Shown: positions 22,594-33,036 of the stretch, piece by piece
How positions within the stretch are numbered: position 1 is the first letter of the stretch
Layout: each line of letters opens with the position of its first letter
Made by a program: the position numbers and the translations under genes
Notes under the pieces: model-generated
The model's database searches: none
The model's input: only the letters and a program-made list of their open reading frames with translations
Told to the model about the DNA's origin: nothing
Assembly: GCF_900102625.1 (NCBI RefSeq)
Contig: NZ_FMZC01000007.1
Location: 124,001-188,000, forward strand
Source: Paracidovorax valerianellae
Lineage (GTDB): Bacteria > Pseudomonadota > Gammaproteobacteria > Burkholderiales > Burkholderiaceae_C
DNA length: 64,000 nt
Reading direction: 5' to 3'

Positions 22594-23901
22594 ATGACGA
22601 CTTTGCAAGACTGCCGCGCCCTCGATGCGCAGGACCCGCTGGCCCCGCTGCGCGAGCACTTCGCCCTTCCCCCGGGGGTCATCTACCTGGACGGCAATTC
22701 GCTCGGGATGCTTCCCAAGGCTACGGCAGCCCGCGTCGCCGACGTGGTGGCGCGCGAATGGGGCACCGACCTGATCCGCTCGTGGAACACCGCCAGCTGG
22801 TTCGATCTGCCCCAGCGCCTGGGCGACCAGCTCGCGCCGTTCATCGGGGCCGGGGCGGGTGAGGTGGTGTGCACCGACAGCACGTCCATCAACCTCTACA
22901 AGGTGCTGAGCGCGGCGCTGAACATCGCCCGCGAGGAGAGCCCGGCGCGCACCCGCGTGGTGAGCGAGCGCAGCAACTTCCCCACCGACCTGTACATCGC
23001 CGAAGGGCTGTGCAAGGAGCGCGGCCTGGAACTGGTGCTGGTCGAACCCGAGGAGATCGCCGCTTCGCTCACCAGCGACGTGGCGGTGCTCATGCTCACC
23101 CACGTCAACTACCGCACCGGGGCCATGCACGACATGGCGGCGCTCACGGCGGCCGCCCACACGGCGGGCATCCTCACGGTGTGGGATCTGGCGCACAGCG
23201 CCGGGGCGGTGCCGGTGGACCTGCGCGGCGCCGATGCCGACTTTTCCATCGGCTGCGGCTACAAGTACCTCAACGGCGGGCCGGGCGCGCCGGCTTTCGT
23301 GTGGGTACACCCGCGCCACGCCGACCGCTTCTGGCAGCCGCTGTCCGGCTGGTGGGGCCACGCGGCGCCGTTCCAGTTCACGCCCGGCTACCAGCCCGCG
23401 CCCGGCATCACGCGCTACCTGTGCGGCACGCAGCCCATCATCAGCCTGTCGGCCCTGCAATGCGGGCTCGACGTGTTCGATGCGGCGCAGCCGCTGGGCG
23501 GCATGGCGGCGCTGCGCGCCAAATCGCTCGCGCTCACGGACCTGTTCATCCAGTTGGTGCAAGAGCGCTGCGCAGGCCACGGCCTGGGCCTGGCGACCCC
23601 GCGCGAGCATGGCCGCCGCGGCTCGCAGGTCTGCCTCACACGGGACGAAGGCCAGGGTCTGAATGGCCAGGGCAGCGGCGCGTATGCGATCGTGCAGGCT
23701 CTGATCGCGCGCGGCGTGATCGGCGACTTCCGCAAAGGCGACGGCGGCCAGGGGCCGCATAAGGACATCCTTCGCTTCGGCTTCACGCCGCTGTACATCG
23801 GCTTCGAAGACGTGTGGAATGCGGTCGAGCACCTGCGCCAGGTGCTGGACAGCGCCGAGTGGCAGCGCGCCGAGTTCAACCAGATCAGCGCGGTGACCTG
23901 A
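22594..23901 (+). CDS. kynU: Kynureninase
   Basis: ATG 22594 gives 435 residues, a normal length, starting [16 protein letters not shown]; a longer frame to 22552 has no support. PLP binding is shown by YKY with K224, D198 in VWDLAHSAG, and the N-terminal [11 protein letters not shown]. It cleaves kynurenine to anthranilate and alanine. It ends four bases before kynA, so the genes are probably one transcript. Confidence 0.95.
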   Translation: MTTLQDCRALDAQDPLAPLREHFALPPGVIYLDGNSLGMLPKATAARVADVVAREWGTDLIRSWNTASWFDLPQRLGDQLAPFIGAGAGEVVCTDSTSINLYKVLSAALNIAREESPARTRVVSERSNFPTDLYIAEGLCKERGLELVLVEPEEIAASLTSDVAVLMLTHVNYRTGAMHDMAALTAAAHTAGILTVWDLAHSAGAVPVDLRGADADFSIGCGYKYLNGGPGAPAFVWVHPRHADRFWQPLSGWWGHAAPFQFTPGYQPAPGITRYLCGTQPIISLSALQCGLDVFDAAQPLGGMAALRAKSLALTDLFIQLVQERCAGHGLGLATPREHGRRGSQVCLTRDEGQGLNGQGSGAYAIVQALIARGVIGDFRKGDGGQGPHKDILRFGFTPLYIGFEDVWNAVEHLRQVLDSAEWQRAEFNQISAVT

Positions 23902-23904
23902 ACC

Positions 23905-24801
23905 ATGTGCCCCCATTCCCAAAGCCCCGCAGCCTCGGCAGACGACGGCGCTGCAACTGCAACCGGCAAGCCCGAAACCATCGTGCATGAAGAGCGCGCG
24001 CAGCTCGACTTCAGCCAGAGCATGAGCTACGGCGACTACCTGTCGCTCGATGCCATCCTCACCGCGCAAAAACCGCGCTCGCCGGCGCACGACGAAATGC
24101 TGTTCATCGTGCAGCACCAGACCAGCGAGTTGTGGATGAAGCTCATGCTGCACGAGCTGCGCGCGGCCATCGCCCACGTGGCCCGGGACGAGTTGCAGCC
24201 CGCCTTCAAGATGCTGGCCCGGGTCTCCAAGATCATGGAGCAGCTCGTGCATGCGTGGGACGTGCTGGCCACCATGACCCCGCCCGAGTACAGCGCCATG
24301 CGGCCCTACCTGGGCAGCTCCAGCGGGTTTCAAAGCTACCAGTACCGCAGCATCGAATTCGCGCTGGGCAACAAGAACCGCGCCATGCTGCGCCCGCACG
24401 AGCACCGCGCCGACCTGCTGGCCCAGGTGCAGGCGGCCTACGAAGCGCCGTCGCTCTACGACGAAGCCCTGCGCCTGCTCGCGCGCCGCGGCATCGCGGT
24501 GCCCGACAGCCACACCGCCCGCGACTGGACGCAGCCCTATGAAGAAAGCGATGCGGTGGAGCAGGCCTGGCTGGTCGTGTACCGCAACCCGCAGCAGCAC
24601 TGGGACCTGTACCAGCTGGGCGAAGAGTTGACCGACCTGGAAGACGCCTTCCGGCTCTGGCGCTTTCGCCACGTGACCACGGTGGAGCGCGTGATCGGCT
24701 TCAAGCGCGGTACCGGCGGCACGGGCGGCGTGAGCTACCTGCGCAAGATGCTGGACGTGGTGCTGTTCCCCGAGATCTGGAAGCTGCGCACCAGCCTTTG
24801 A
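23905..24801 (+). CDS. kynA: Tryptophan 2,3-dioxygenase
   Basis: 298 residues. The haem-dioxygenase family motifs [48 protein letters not shown] and [13 protein letters not shown] are all present. It opens the indole ring of tryptophan to N-formylkynurenine using haem iron and oxygen. The first 35 residues are a low-complexity extension. Being last in the operon after its downstream enzymes is usual in betaproteobacteria. Confidence 0.95.
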   Translation: MCPHSQSPAASADDGAATATGKPETIVHEERAQLDFSQSMSYGDYLSLDAILTAQKPRSPAHDEMLFIVQHQTSELWMKLMLHELRAAIAHVARDELQPAFKMLARVSKIMEQLVHAWDVLATMTPPEYSAMRPYLGSSSGFQSYQYRSIEFALGNKNRAMLRPHEHRADLLAQVQAAYEAPSLYDEALRLLARRGIAVPDSHTARDWTQPYEESDAVEQAWLVVYRNPQQHWDLYQLGEELTDLEDAFRLWRFRHVTTVERVIGFKRGTGGTGGVSYLRKMLDVVLFPEIWKLRTSL

Positions 24802-24860
24802 CAGCGGCCCGCGCTGCAGGCCAGCGCAGAAAGCGCTATGCCTGCCACTGCCGCACGGCC

Positions 24861-25802
24861 TTACACCGGGGCCACGACCCCGGTGCCGGCGAAGTGCCCG
24901 CCGGCATTGGCGAGGAACTGGTTCACGCTGGCCTGCACGGCCTCGGGCGACCAGCCCGCCACGTGCGGGGTGAGCAGCACGTTGTCCAGGCCGATGAGCG
25001 CTTCGGGCGGATGCGGCTCGCTTTCGTAAACGTCAAGCCCCGCGCCCGCGATGGCGCCCACGCGCAGGGCGGAAGCCAGCGCTTCGGTGTCCACCACGCT
25101 GCCCCGCGCGATGTTCACCAGGTAGCCGAGCGGGCCCAGCGCCTGCAGCACCTCGACATTCACGGCGTGCCGCGTGGCCGCGCCGCCGGGGGTGGCGCAC
25201 ACCAGCACGTCGCACCACGCCGCCAGCTCCAGCAGGCTGCCGAAATACTGGTGCGCCACGCCTTCGCGCGGCTTGCGGTTGTGGTAGCCCACCGCCATGT
25301 CGAAGCCCGAGGCGCGGCGCGCGATCTTCTGGCCGATCGTGCCCAGCCCGAAGATGCCCAGGCGCTTGCCCGACACGTTGGGCGGCAGGCCGATGGCATC
25401 GCGCCAGACGCCTTCGCGGCACAGCCGGTCCAGGGGGCGCAGGCCCCGCACGGTGCCGATCAGCAGTCCGAAGGCATGGTCGGCCACGCAGTCGTCGTTG
25501 GTGCCCGCGCCCGATGCCACCACGATGCCGCGCGCACGGGCCGCGGCCAGGTCAACGTTTTCGTAGCCGGCGCCCAGCACGCAGATAAGTTCCAGCGCGG
25601 GCATGGCCTCGATCTCCTGCGCGGTCAGCCCTAGCGAGCCGATGGTGAGCACCGCGCGAAAGCGCGTGCCCTGGGTGACGATGGCCGCGGTGCGGTCGGC
25701 GGCGGTCGGGGCGTAGTGCAGGTCGTACAGGGCCGCGATCTGGGCCTGGCTCTGCGGGGAGAGGTGATTGAGAACGAGCAGGGGAATGCGAGGACTGGAC
25801 AC
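24861..25802 (-). CDS. D-2-hydroxyacid dehydrogenase
   Basis: 313 residues of the NAD(P)-dependent 2-hydroxyacid dehydrogenase family. GIFGLGTIGQKIA is the Rossmann GxGxxG, and the catalytic set is Arg in NIARGSVVD, Glu in DVYESEP and His in LTPHVAGWS. Residues after the GxGxxG (GYHNRKPREG) carry Arg and Lys that suggest NADPH use. Probably a glyoxylate/hydroxypyruvate or phenylpyruvate-type reductase; substrate not resolvable by sequence alone. Converges with kynA. Confidence 0.88.
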   Translation of the reverse strand: MSSPRIPLLVLNHLSPQSQAQIAALYDLHYAPTAADRTAAIVTQGTRFRAVLTIGSLGLTAQEIEAMPALELICVLGAGYENVDLAAARARGIVVASGAGTNDDCVADHAFGLLIGTVRGLRPLDRLCREGVWRDAIGLPPNVSGKRLGIFGLGTIGQKIARRASGFDMAVGYHNRKPREGVAHQYFGSLLELAAWCDVLVCATPGGAATRHAVNVEVLQALGPLGYLVNIARGSVVDTEALASALRVGAIAGAGLDVYESEPHPPEALIGLDNVLLTPHVAGWSPEAVQASVNQFLANAGGHFAGTGVVAPV

Positions 25803-25814
25803 GTCAGGATGCTT

Positions 25815-25872
25815 CCATATTGATAGCTAAAGGGGCAGGCGGATCAAGCGCTGCAGGCCTATTTTGCTCCAA
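25815..25872. repeat. Intergenic palindromic element
   Basis: CCATATTGATAGC followed by AAGCGCTGCAGGCC and TATTTTGCTCC resembles a recurrent noncoding element in Comamonadaceae chromosomes (TGATAGC, AGCGCT, GCAGGCC, TTTTGCT blocks). It fills the gap between the dehydrogenase start and the acylase stop. Confidence 0.5.
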
Positions 25873-25921
25873 TCGCTCCGCAGGCGCCACCGGGCGGCGT
25901 CAAGGCCCGGTGGCGGTGCGA

Positions 25922-28402
25922 TCACTCCCTCACGGTGACGCTGCTGTAGCCCGCGCTGGACGTGATCTCGGATTCCGAGAACGGCATGCGCAGCCACTGC
26001 TTGGCCCCGTAGGCCTTGGTGTAGTCGCCGTAGCGGCTGGAGGCCGGGTCATCCGACAGCGAGAACGTGAGGAACGTGTGCGCCTCCACGCCGCTGGCCG
26101 GGAAGCTCACCACCTGCATGTAGCTGTTGCCGTGCGGTTGCCCGTCCATGCTGTAGCCGCCCTTTTCGATCGGGTTTTCCGAGCAGTTGATGGTGAAGTA
26201 GCCCGAGTCGCCGCAGCCGCCGTATAGCGGAATCTTGCTGCCGCCGCGCGTGGCGAACAGCACTTCGCCACGCGGCGCATTCACGGCGAAGCCGCTGCGC
26301 TGCACGCTGAGCACCGCAGCACCGAAAGCCTGGCGCAGCGCATCGGCGGCGCTGGCGCGCAGGTCACGCGGTGTGTTCAACGGATCGTCGGCGCTGAACG
26401 GCACGGCATAAAGCTGCGCGGCGGGCACCTGCACCCGGGTCCAGAACTCGTCCCACACATGGGAGCCACGGGCGGTGGCGTTGCCGGTGTTGTCCCACGC
26501 ACGCAGCGTGGCGCAGGCAGCGGTCACATCCACCGCGCGGCTCTCGGCCGTGACGGTGATCTGGGGCGTGGTGCACACCAACGCCAGCGCCTGGTCCTTG
26601 AACCGCTCGGCGCTGAACACGCGGCTGTTGAGCACCATCTGCCGCACGATGGCGCTGGTGGCCTGCTTGCCGGCGTACTGGTCGGTGCCGGCCAGGCGCT
26701 CCAGCGCCATGGTGTGGCCTAAGCGGGTGCGCAGGCTCTGGGCCTGCGTTCCCGCAGCGCCGAAGATCGCCGGAAAGCCCGTGAGCGGGGCCTTGGCATT
26801 GGCCAGCCAGTAGCTGTCGTTCATGTTGCCGACGTAGTCGTCGCGCAGCAGGCTGGGCATGCGCGATGCGCCCACGGTGCCTTTTTGCGCCGAGTCGCCG
26901 TCGGTCTGCCAGTCGCAGGCGCTGCGCGAGCCGTCGAAGAACGGCACGTTGGGCAGCGCCGCCGCCATCGCCTTGCCGAAACCGGTGGTGCAGGTGGCCA
27001 CCTGGTCGGGCGACACGTTGGGCACCGCGCCGATGTCGGCATACCAGGCGCGGGGATTGCCACGGCCCACGGCCACGGTGTTGACCCAGGGAATGGCCGA
27101 CTCCTGCTTCTGGATGGCGATGAAGTCGTCCAGCGAGGTCGCCTGGTTCCAGCGCATCCAGTTGCGGAAGGTGCGGAAGTTGTCGCCGTTGACGTCGCGC
27201 ATGGCGAACGCCGTGGTCTGCGTCCAGGCCAGCGCCGGGTTGAGGCCGCCCAGGTTCACCAGCGGCCCGTATTCGGTCTTGTAGAGGGTACGCGTGACGT
27301 CGGTGACCGCGCCGGAGGCGCCGCGCACCGGCACGGTGATCGTGCTGGCGGTCATCTTCACGGCCTTGCCGTCGCGCACGTAGCTCGTGCGGTCGCCATC
27401 GGCCAGCTGCAGCTGGAAGAAGCCGAATCGGCGCGCGGTGGACACGGTGTGGCTCCAGGCCACGTTGTCGTTGAAGCCGATCAGCACCACAGGCACGCCC
27501 AGGAACGAGGCGCCGCTCACGTTCAGCTCGCCGGGAATGGTCAACTGGGCCTGATAGAAGCGGTCCGGCCCCTTCCAGTACCAGTGCGGATTGCCGAAGA
27601 GCACGCTGCTCGACTCCCCCGTGACGGCCGAGCCGAAGCCGTACATGTTGCTGCCGATGCCCAGCGTGCCGCCCACCTGCATGCGCGGCGGCTGGGTGCG
27701 CGCGGGGTCGAGCCGCGCCACCTGTTGTCCGGATAGGGCTGGTGAGGCCGGTGCGGCCTCGGCCGTGGCACTGGCGGCAGCGTTGGGCAGCGTGGCATTG
27801 GCCAGCGGCGCGACGAAGTTGCTGTAGCCGCCCGCCAGATTGGCCGCGACCATGCGCCGCCAGATGTCGCGCGCCGTGATGGGCTGCACCCAGGCGGCGG
27901 TGCGGCACGCGGCATGGGCCGTGCCGCCGGACTGGGCTTCGCGCACGTAGCGGTTGTAGCCGGCGGCGAAGCCGTCCACCATTTTCTTGAGGTTGTCGGG
28001 CTGGGCGGCCACCATGGCATCCACCACGTCGGCGGAGATCACATGGCGGTGAAAGAAATCGGAATCGAGGTTGCGCGGCCGGTCGATCGTGCTGTCATAC
28101 ACCAGTTGCGCGTCGCCACCGAAATAGCGGGAGCGCTCGCCCCGGTAGGTCAGGAACGAATCGGCCATCGTGCACAGGTTGTCCTGCGCCTGCGCGTAGC
28201 CGTACCCGAAGCCCGCATTGCCCCAGCTGGAGGCCTTGATGTGCGGCACGCCCATGGCCGTGCGGCGGATCTCCGCGCTGTAGCGGCCGTTGTCGACGCC
28301 CCCGCTGCCACCGCCGTCGCTGTTGCCGCCCCCGCAGGCTGCCAGCACCGACAGGGCCAGCACGGAAAGCGGCAGGCTGCCGCGCCAAAGTCTTTCTCTC
28401 AT
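25922..28402 (-). CDS. Penicillin/AHL acylase family lipoprotein (Ntn hydrolase)
   Basis: ATG 28402 gives 826 residues; a 29-residue upstream extension lacks support. MRERLWRGSL then LSVLAAC is a lipoprotein signal with C23 as lipid site. The predicted autocatalytic N-terminal nucleophile is S251 in GIGSNMYGFGS, followed by FGNPHW and the FNDNVAWSHT motif of this family. It would self-cleave into two chains and hydrolyse amide-linked acyl groups, possibly acyl-homoserine lactones or beta-lactams. Substrate unknown. Stands 173 bp downstream of the deaminase gene. Confidence 0.87.
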   Translation of the reverse strand: MRERLWRGSLPLSVLALSVLAACGGGNSDGGGSGGVDNGRYSAEIRRTAMGVPHIKASSWGNAGFGYGYAQAQDNLCTMADSFLTYRGERSRYFGGDAQLVYDSTIDRPRNLDSDFFHRHVISADVVDAMVAAQPDNLKKMVDGFAAGYNRYVREAQSGGTAHAACRTAAWVQPITARDIWRRMVAANLAGGYSNFVAPLANATLPNAAASATAEAAPASPALSGQQVARLDPARTQPPRMQVGGTLGIGSNMYGFGSAVTGESSSVLFGNPHWYWKGPDRFYQAQLTIPGELNVSGASFLGVPVVLIGFNDNVAWSHTVSTARRFGFFQLQLADGDRTSYVRDGKAVKMTASTITVPVRGASGAVTDVTRTLYKTEYGPLVNLGGLNPALAWTQTTAFAMRDVNGDNFRTFRNWMRWNQATSLDDFIAIQKQESAIPWVNTVAVGRGNPRAWYADIGAVPNVSPDQVATCTTGFGKAMAAALPNVPFFDGSRSACDWQTDGDSAQKGTVGASRMPSLLRDDYVGNMNDSYWLANAKAPLTGFPAIFGAAGTQAQSLRTRLGHTMALERLAGTDQYAGKQATSAIVRQMVLNSRVFSAERFKDQALALVCTTPQITVTAESRAVDVTAACATLRAWDNTGNATARGSHVWDEFWTRVQVPAAQLYAVPFSADDPLNTPRDLRASAADALRQAFGAAVLSVQRSGFAVNAPRGEVLFATRGGSKIPLYGGCGDSGYFTINCSENPIEKGGYSMDGQPHGNSYMQVVSFPASGVEAHTFLTFSLSDDPASSRYGDYTKAYGAKQWLRMPFSESEITSSAGYSSVTVRE

Positions 28403-28574
28403 GTCTTTGTCTCCTCTTTTGATTCGCCCATCGGCTGTGGAGGGGCGTGGATCGGCTGCGGCCAAGGATCGCGCCGGCCCAACGCGCATTTTTCAGTGCA
28501 GCGGCCCGCCGCGTCGATCCGCATCGACCCTGCCCCGAGTCGGATGCGGTGTGTGCATGGCCCGTTGCAACGCC

Positions 28575-29699
<1,125 letters not shown>

Positions 29700-29768
29700 C
29701 TACGGTGCAACCCGGTGCCGGCCCCGCACGCCCCCGCGCGCTGTGCCGGCACCCGCCGATTGACCGAT

Positions 29769-30935
29769 TTACTTCTTGTCGCCGCCGGGCACCGTGCCCT
29801 CGACGCCCTTCACGTAGAAGTTCACGCCGCCCAGGAACTTGTCGTCGGCCACCGCGTCCTTGGACAGAACTTCCTTGCCGGCGTTGTCGGTGATCGGGCC
29901 CTTCCAGATCGAGAAGCTGCCGTCCTTCAGCCCGGCCTTCACCTGTTCGACCTTGGTCTTGGTTTCGGCAGGCACGTCCTCGGCGATGGAGACGAGATCG
30001 ATCGCGCCTTCCTTCACGCCCCACCAGCTCTGGCCCGTGGCCCAGGTGCCGTTCAAGGCGTCCTTGGTGGCCTTGATGTAGTACGGGCCCCAGTTGATCA
30101 CTGCCGAGGCCAGGTGGGCCTTGGGGCCGTAGGCTGTCATGTCGGAATCCCAGCCGAAGGCGCGCTTGCCCTTTTCCTGCGCGGTTTTCAGCACGGCAGG
30201 CGAGTCGGTGTTCTGGAACAGCACGTCGGCACCGCCGTTGATGAGCGACGTGGCGGCCTCGGTTTCCTTGGGCGGGCTGAACCATTCGTTCACCCACACC
30301 ACCTTGGTCTTGATCTTGGGATTGACCGACTGGGCACCCAGCGTGAAGCTGTTGATGTTGCGGATCACCTCGGGGATCGGCACCGAGCCCACCACGCCCA
30401 GCGTGTTGGTCTTGGTCATGGCGCCGGCGATCACGCCCGCCATGTAGGCGCCTTCATAGGTGCGGCTGTCGTAGGTGCGCACGTTCTCGGCCGTCTTGTA
30501 GCCGGTGGCGTGCTCGAACTTCACGTCCTTGAAATCGGGGGCGATCTTCTGGATCGACTCCATGTAGCCGAACGTGGTGCCGAAGATCAGCTTGTTGCCC
30601 TGGCTGGCCATGTCGCGCAGCACGCGCTCGGCATCGGCCGACTCGGGCACGCTTTCCACGAAGCTGGTCTGCACCTTGTCGCCGAATTCCTTTTCGAGCG
30701 CCTTGCGGCCGTTGTCGTGCGCGAAGGACCAGCCGCCGTCGCCCACCGGGCCGACATAGGCGAATGCGATCTTCAAAGGCTCGGCCTTCGCGGCAGGTGC
30801 AGAGGCCGCAGGGGCCGGGGCGGACGCCGGCGCCGGCGCGGGCTCTTCCTTCTTGCCGCAGCCGGCCAGGGCGGCGGCCGCCACGGCGGAAAGCGCAGCC
30901 ACCTTGAGCAGCGAGCGTTTGTGCAGATCGGTCAT
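29769..30935 (-). CDS. BMP family purine/nucleoside-binding lipoprotein
   Basis: 388 residues. A lipoprotein signal (SLLKVAALSAV then LAGC) is followed by a Pro/Ala spacer (residues 30-50) and the BMP-type periplasmic binding fold, with IAFAYVGPVGDGGWSFAHDNGR and TYEGAYMAGVIAGAMTKTN. Members bind nucleosides or purines. It is the binding component for the ABC importer encoded next door. AAAGGA lies seven bases before the ATG. The leader contains a 14-bp tandem repeat. Confidence 0.92.
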   Translation of the reverse strand: MTDLHKRSLLKVAALSAVAAAALAGCGKKEEPAPAPASAPAPAASAPAAKAEPLKIAFAYVGPVGDGGWSFAHDNGRKALEKEFGDKVQTSFVESVPESADAERVLRDMASQGNKLIFGTTFGYMESIQKIAPDFKDVKFEHATGYKTAENVRTYDSRTYEGAYMAGVIAGAMTKTNTLGVVGSVPIPEVIRNINSFTLGAQSVNPKIKTKVVWVNEWFSPPKETEAATSLINGGADVLFQNTDSPAVLKTAQEKGKRAFGWDSDMTAYGPKAHLASAVINWGPYYIKATKDALNGTWATGQSWWGVKEGAIDLVSIAEDVPAETKTKVEQVKAGLKDGSFSIWKGPITDNAGKEVLSKDAVADDKFLGGVNFYVKGVEGTVPGGDKK

Positions 30936-30946
30936 GTCGGGTCCTT

Positions 30947-30984
30947 TGAGGAAAAAGTGATGAGGAAAAAGTGATGAGGAAAGG
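30947..30984. repeat. 14-bp tandem repeat in the leader of the binding-protein gene
   Basis: TGAGGAAAAAGTGA occurs at 30947-30960 and 30961-30974, then a partial copy (TGAGGAAAGG). It lies just upstream of the ribosome binding site in the transcript, which would read as pyrimidine-rich TCACTTTTTCCTCA units. Confidence 0.8.
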
Positions 30985-31041
30985 CAACGAAAAATAAATT
31001 ATCGGGGGCACTGCGAGGCTGGCGGCCGGCGGCCGCCAGCA

Positions 31042-31962
31042 TCACGACCCCGGATGGAACGGCTTGCCGAGCGACGCCGGCATGTTCACGCGGATCCAGG
31101 CCGGGTTGCGCGAGATGAGCGCCAGCACCACGATGGTGGCCACGTACGGCAGCATGCTCAGCAACTGGCTGGCCACCTGCACGCCCGTGGCCTGCAGGTG
31201 GAACTGCAACATGGTCACGCCGCCGAACAGGTAGGCACCAAGCAACACCCGTGCCGGCCGCCAAGTGGCGAAGGTGGTGAGCGCCAGCGCGATCCAGCCG
31301 CGGCCGGCCACCATGCCCTCGACCCAAAGCGGTGTGTATACGGTGGAGATGTAGGCGCCCGACAACCCGCACAGCGCCCCGCCCGCCACCACGGCGGCCA
31401 GGCGGATGCGCCGCACCGGGTAGCCGAGCGCATGCGCCGATTCGGGCGATTCGCCCACCGAGCGCAGCACCAGGCCCGCGCGCGAGCGGTACAGAAACCA
31501 CACCAGTCCCGCCACGAGCAGCATGGTGAGGTACACGATGGGGTGCTGGCGGAACAGCGCCGGCCCGACGATGGGCAGATCGCCCAGCCCGGGTACGGCG
31601 TATTTGGGCAGCTCCGGCAGCTTGGCCTGCACGTAGCGGATGCCGGCGAAGGCCGAAAAGCCCACCCCGAAAAGGCTGAGCGCCAGCCCCGTCGCGTACT
31701 GGTTGGTGTTGAGCCAGATCACCAGCAGCCCGAAGATGGCGGCCAGCAAGGCCCCCGCCGCCATGCCGGCCGCAAAGCCCAGCCAGGTGTTGCCCGTGTG
31801 CACCACGGTGGCGAAGCCCGCGATGGCCGCGCAAAGCATCATGCCCTCGGCCCCCAGGTTGACGATGCCGGCTTTTTCGTTGATGAGCAGGCCCAGCGCG
31901 GCGATGGCCAGAACGGTGCCCGCGCTCAGCGTGGCGCCTAGAAGCAGTGCGTACGATTCCAT
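31042..31962 (-). CDS. ABC importer permease (nucleoside/purine), second
   Basis: 306 residues with about eight hydrophobic helices and the GMVAGRGWIALALTTFATWRP region conserved in BMP-associated permeases. NEKAGIVNLGAEGMM is the cytoplasmic coupling loop that contacts the ATPase. It starts the base after the first permease stop, so they are co-translated. Confidence 0.9.
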   Translation of the reverse strand: MESYALLLGATLSAGTVLAIAALGLLINEKAGIVNLGAEGMMLCAAIAGFATVVHTGNTWLGFAAGMAAGALLAAIFGLLVIWLNTNQYATGLALSLFGVGFSAFAGIRYVQAKLPELPKYAVPGLGDLPIVGPALFRQHPIVYLTMLLVAGLVWFLYRSRAGLVLRSVGESPESAHALGYPVRRIRLAAVVAGGALCGLSGAYISTVYTPLWVEGMVAGRGWIALALTTFATWRPARVLLGAYLFGGVTMLQFHLQATGVQVASQLLSMLPYVATIVVLALISRNPAWIRVNMPASLGKPFHPGS

Positions 31963-33036
31963 TTAAGCGGCCCTTCCTTTCGCACCGACCCAGCGCACGC
32001 GGTAGGCGATGAGCGTGTCGCACGCCAGCAGCGTGAACAGCAGCAGGCCCTGGAACACCCCCGTGAGCGATTTGGGCAGCCCGAGGCGCGACTGCGCCAG
32101 TTCGCCACCGATGTAGAACATGCTCATCAGCACCGCCGAGAACACCATGCCCACCGGGTGCAGGCGCCCCACGAACGCCACGATGATGGCCGCGAAGCCG
32201 TAGCCCGCCGGCACGTAAGGCGTGAGTTGCCCGATGGGCCCCGCCACCTCCAGCGCGCCCGCCAGGCCCGCCGCGCCGCCCGAAATGAGCAGTGCCGTCC
32301 ACAGCGCGCGCCGCGACGAAAAGCCCGCGTAGCGCGCTGCCGCCGGCGCGAGGCCGCCCACCTGCTGGGCAAAGCCCGCCCGCGTGCGGAAAAGGAACAC
32401 CCACAGCGCCGCGGCCCCCGCCAGCGCCAGCAGGAGCCCGATGGACACGCGGGAGCCCTGCATGAGCCGGGGGATCTGCGTCACGCGCTCGAAGGTCTTG
32501 GTCTGCGGAAAGTTGTAGCCCATCGGGTCTTTCCATGGTCCGTAGACCAGGTAGCCCAGCACCAGCGTGGCCACGTAGACCAGCATCAGGCTCACCAGAA
32601 TCTCATTGGCGTTGAACCGGTCACGCAGCAGCGCCGTGATGCCGGCCCAGGCCATGCCGCCCAGCACGCCGGCCAGCAAAATGGCCGGCACGATCCACGG
32701 CCCGGTGGTCTTGTCGGCCAGCAGCGCAATGCCGCCGGCCGCCACCGCGCCGATCACGAACTGCCCCTCGGCGCCGATGTTCCATACGTTGGAGCGAAAG
32801 CACACGGCCAGCCCCAGAGCGATCAGCAAGAGCGGCGTGGCCTTGACCATCAGCTCGCCCACGGCGTACTGGCTCTTGATGGGTTCCCAGAAGAACACCT
32901 GCAGCCCGCGCACCGGGTCCTTGCCCAGCGCGGCGAACAGCGCCAGCCCGATCAGCACAGTGACCGCCAGCGCGAGCACCGGCGAGCCGTAGGTCCACCA
33001 GCGCGATGCCTGGGGACGGGGTTCAAGCTTGAGCAT
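31963..33036 (-). CDS. ABC importer permease (nucleoside/purine), first
   Basis: 357 residues, ten or so hydrophobic helices. FRSNVWNIGAEGQFVIGAVAAGG is the coupling motif shared with the partner permease. It overlaps the end of the ATPase gene by 14 bases. The two permeases should form a heterodimeric channel. Confidence 0.9.
   Translation of the reverse strand: MLKLEPRPQASRWWTYGSPVLALAVTVLIGLALFAALGKDPVRGLQVFFWEPIKSQYAVGELMVKATPLLLIALGLAVCFRSNVWNIGAEGQFVIGAVAAGGIALLADKTTGPWIVPAILLAGVLGGMAWAGITALLRDRFNANEILVSLMLVYVATLVLGYLVYGPWKDPMGYNFPQTKTFERVTQIPRLMQGSRVSIGLLLALAGAAALWVFLFRTRAGFAQQVGGLAPAAARYAGFSSRRALWTALLISGGAAGLAGALEVAGPIGQLTPYVPAGYGFAAIIVAFVGRLHPVGMVFSAVLMSMFYIGGELAQSRLGLPKSLTGVFQGLLLFTLLACDTLIAYRVRWVGAKGRAA

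Noticed and set aside
22567-24672. 701-codon open frame antisense to kynU and kynA
   Set aside because: High GC makes stop codons rare in shadow frames. The sense frames carry full catalytic motifs and the antisense has none.
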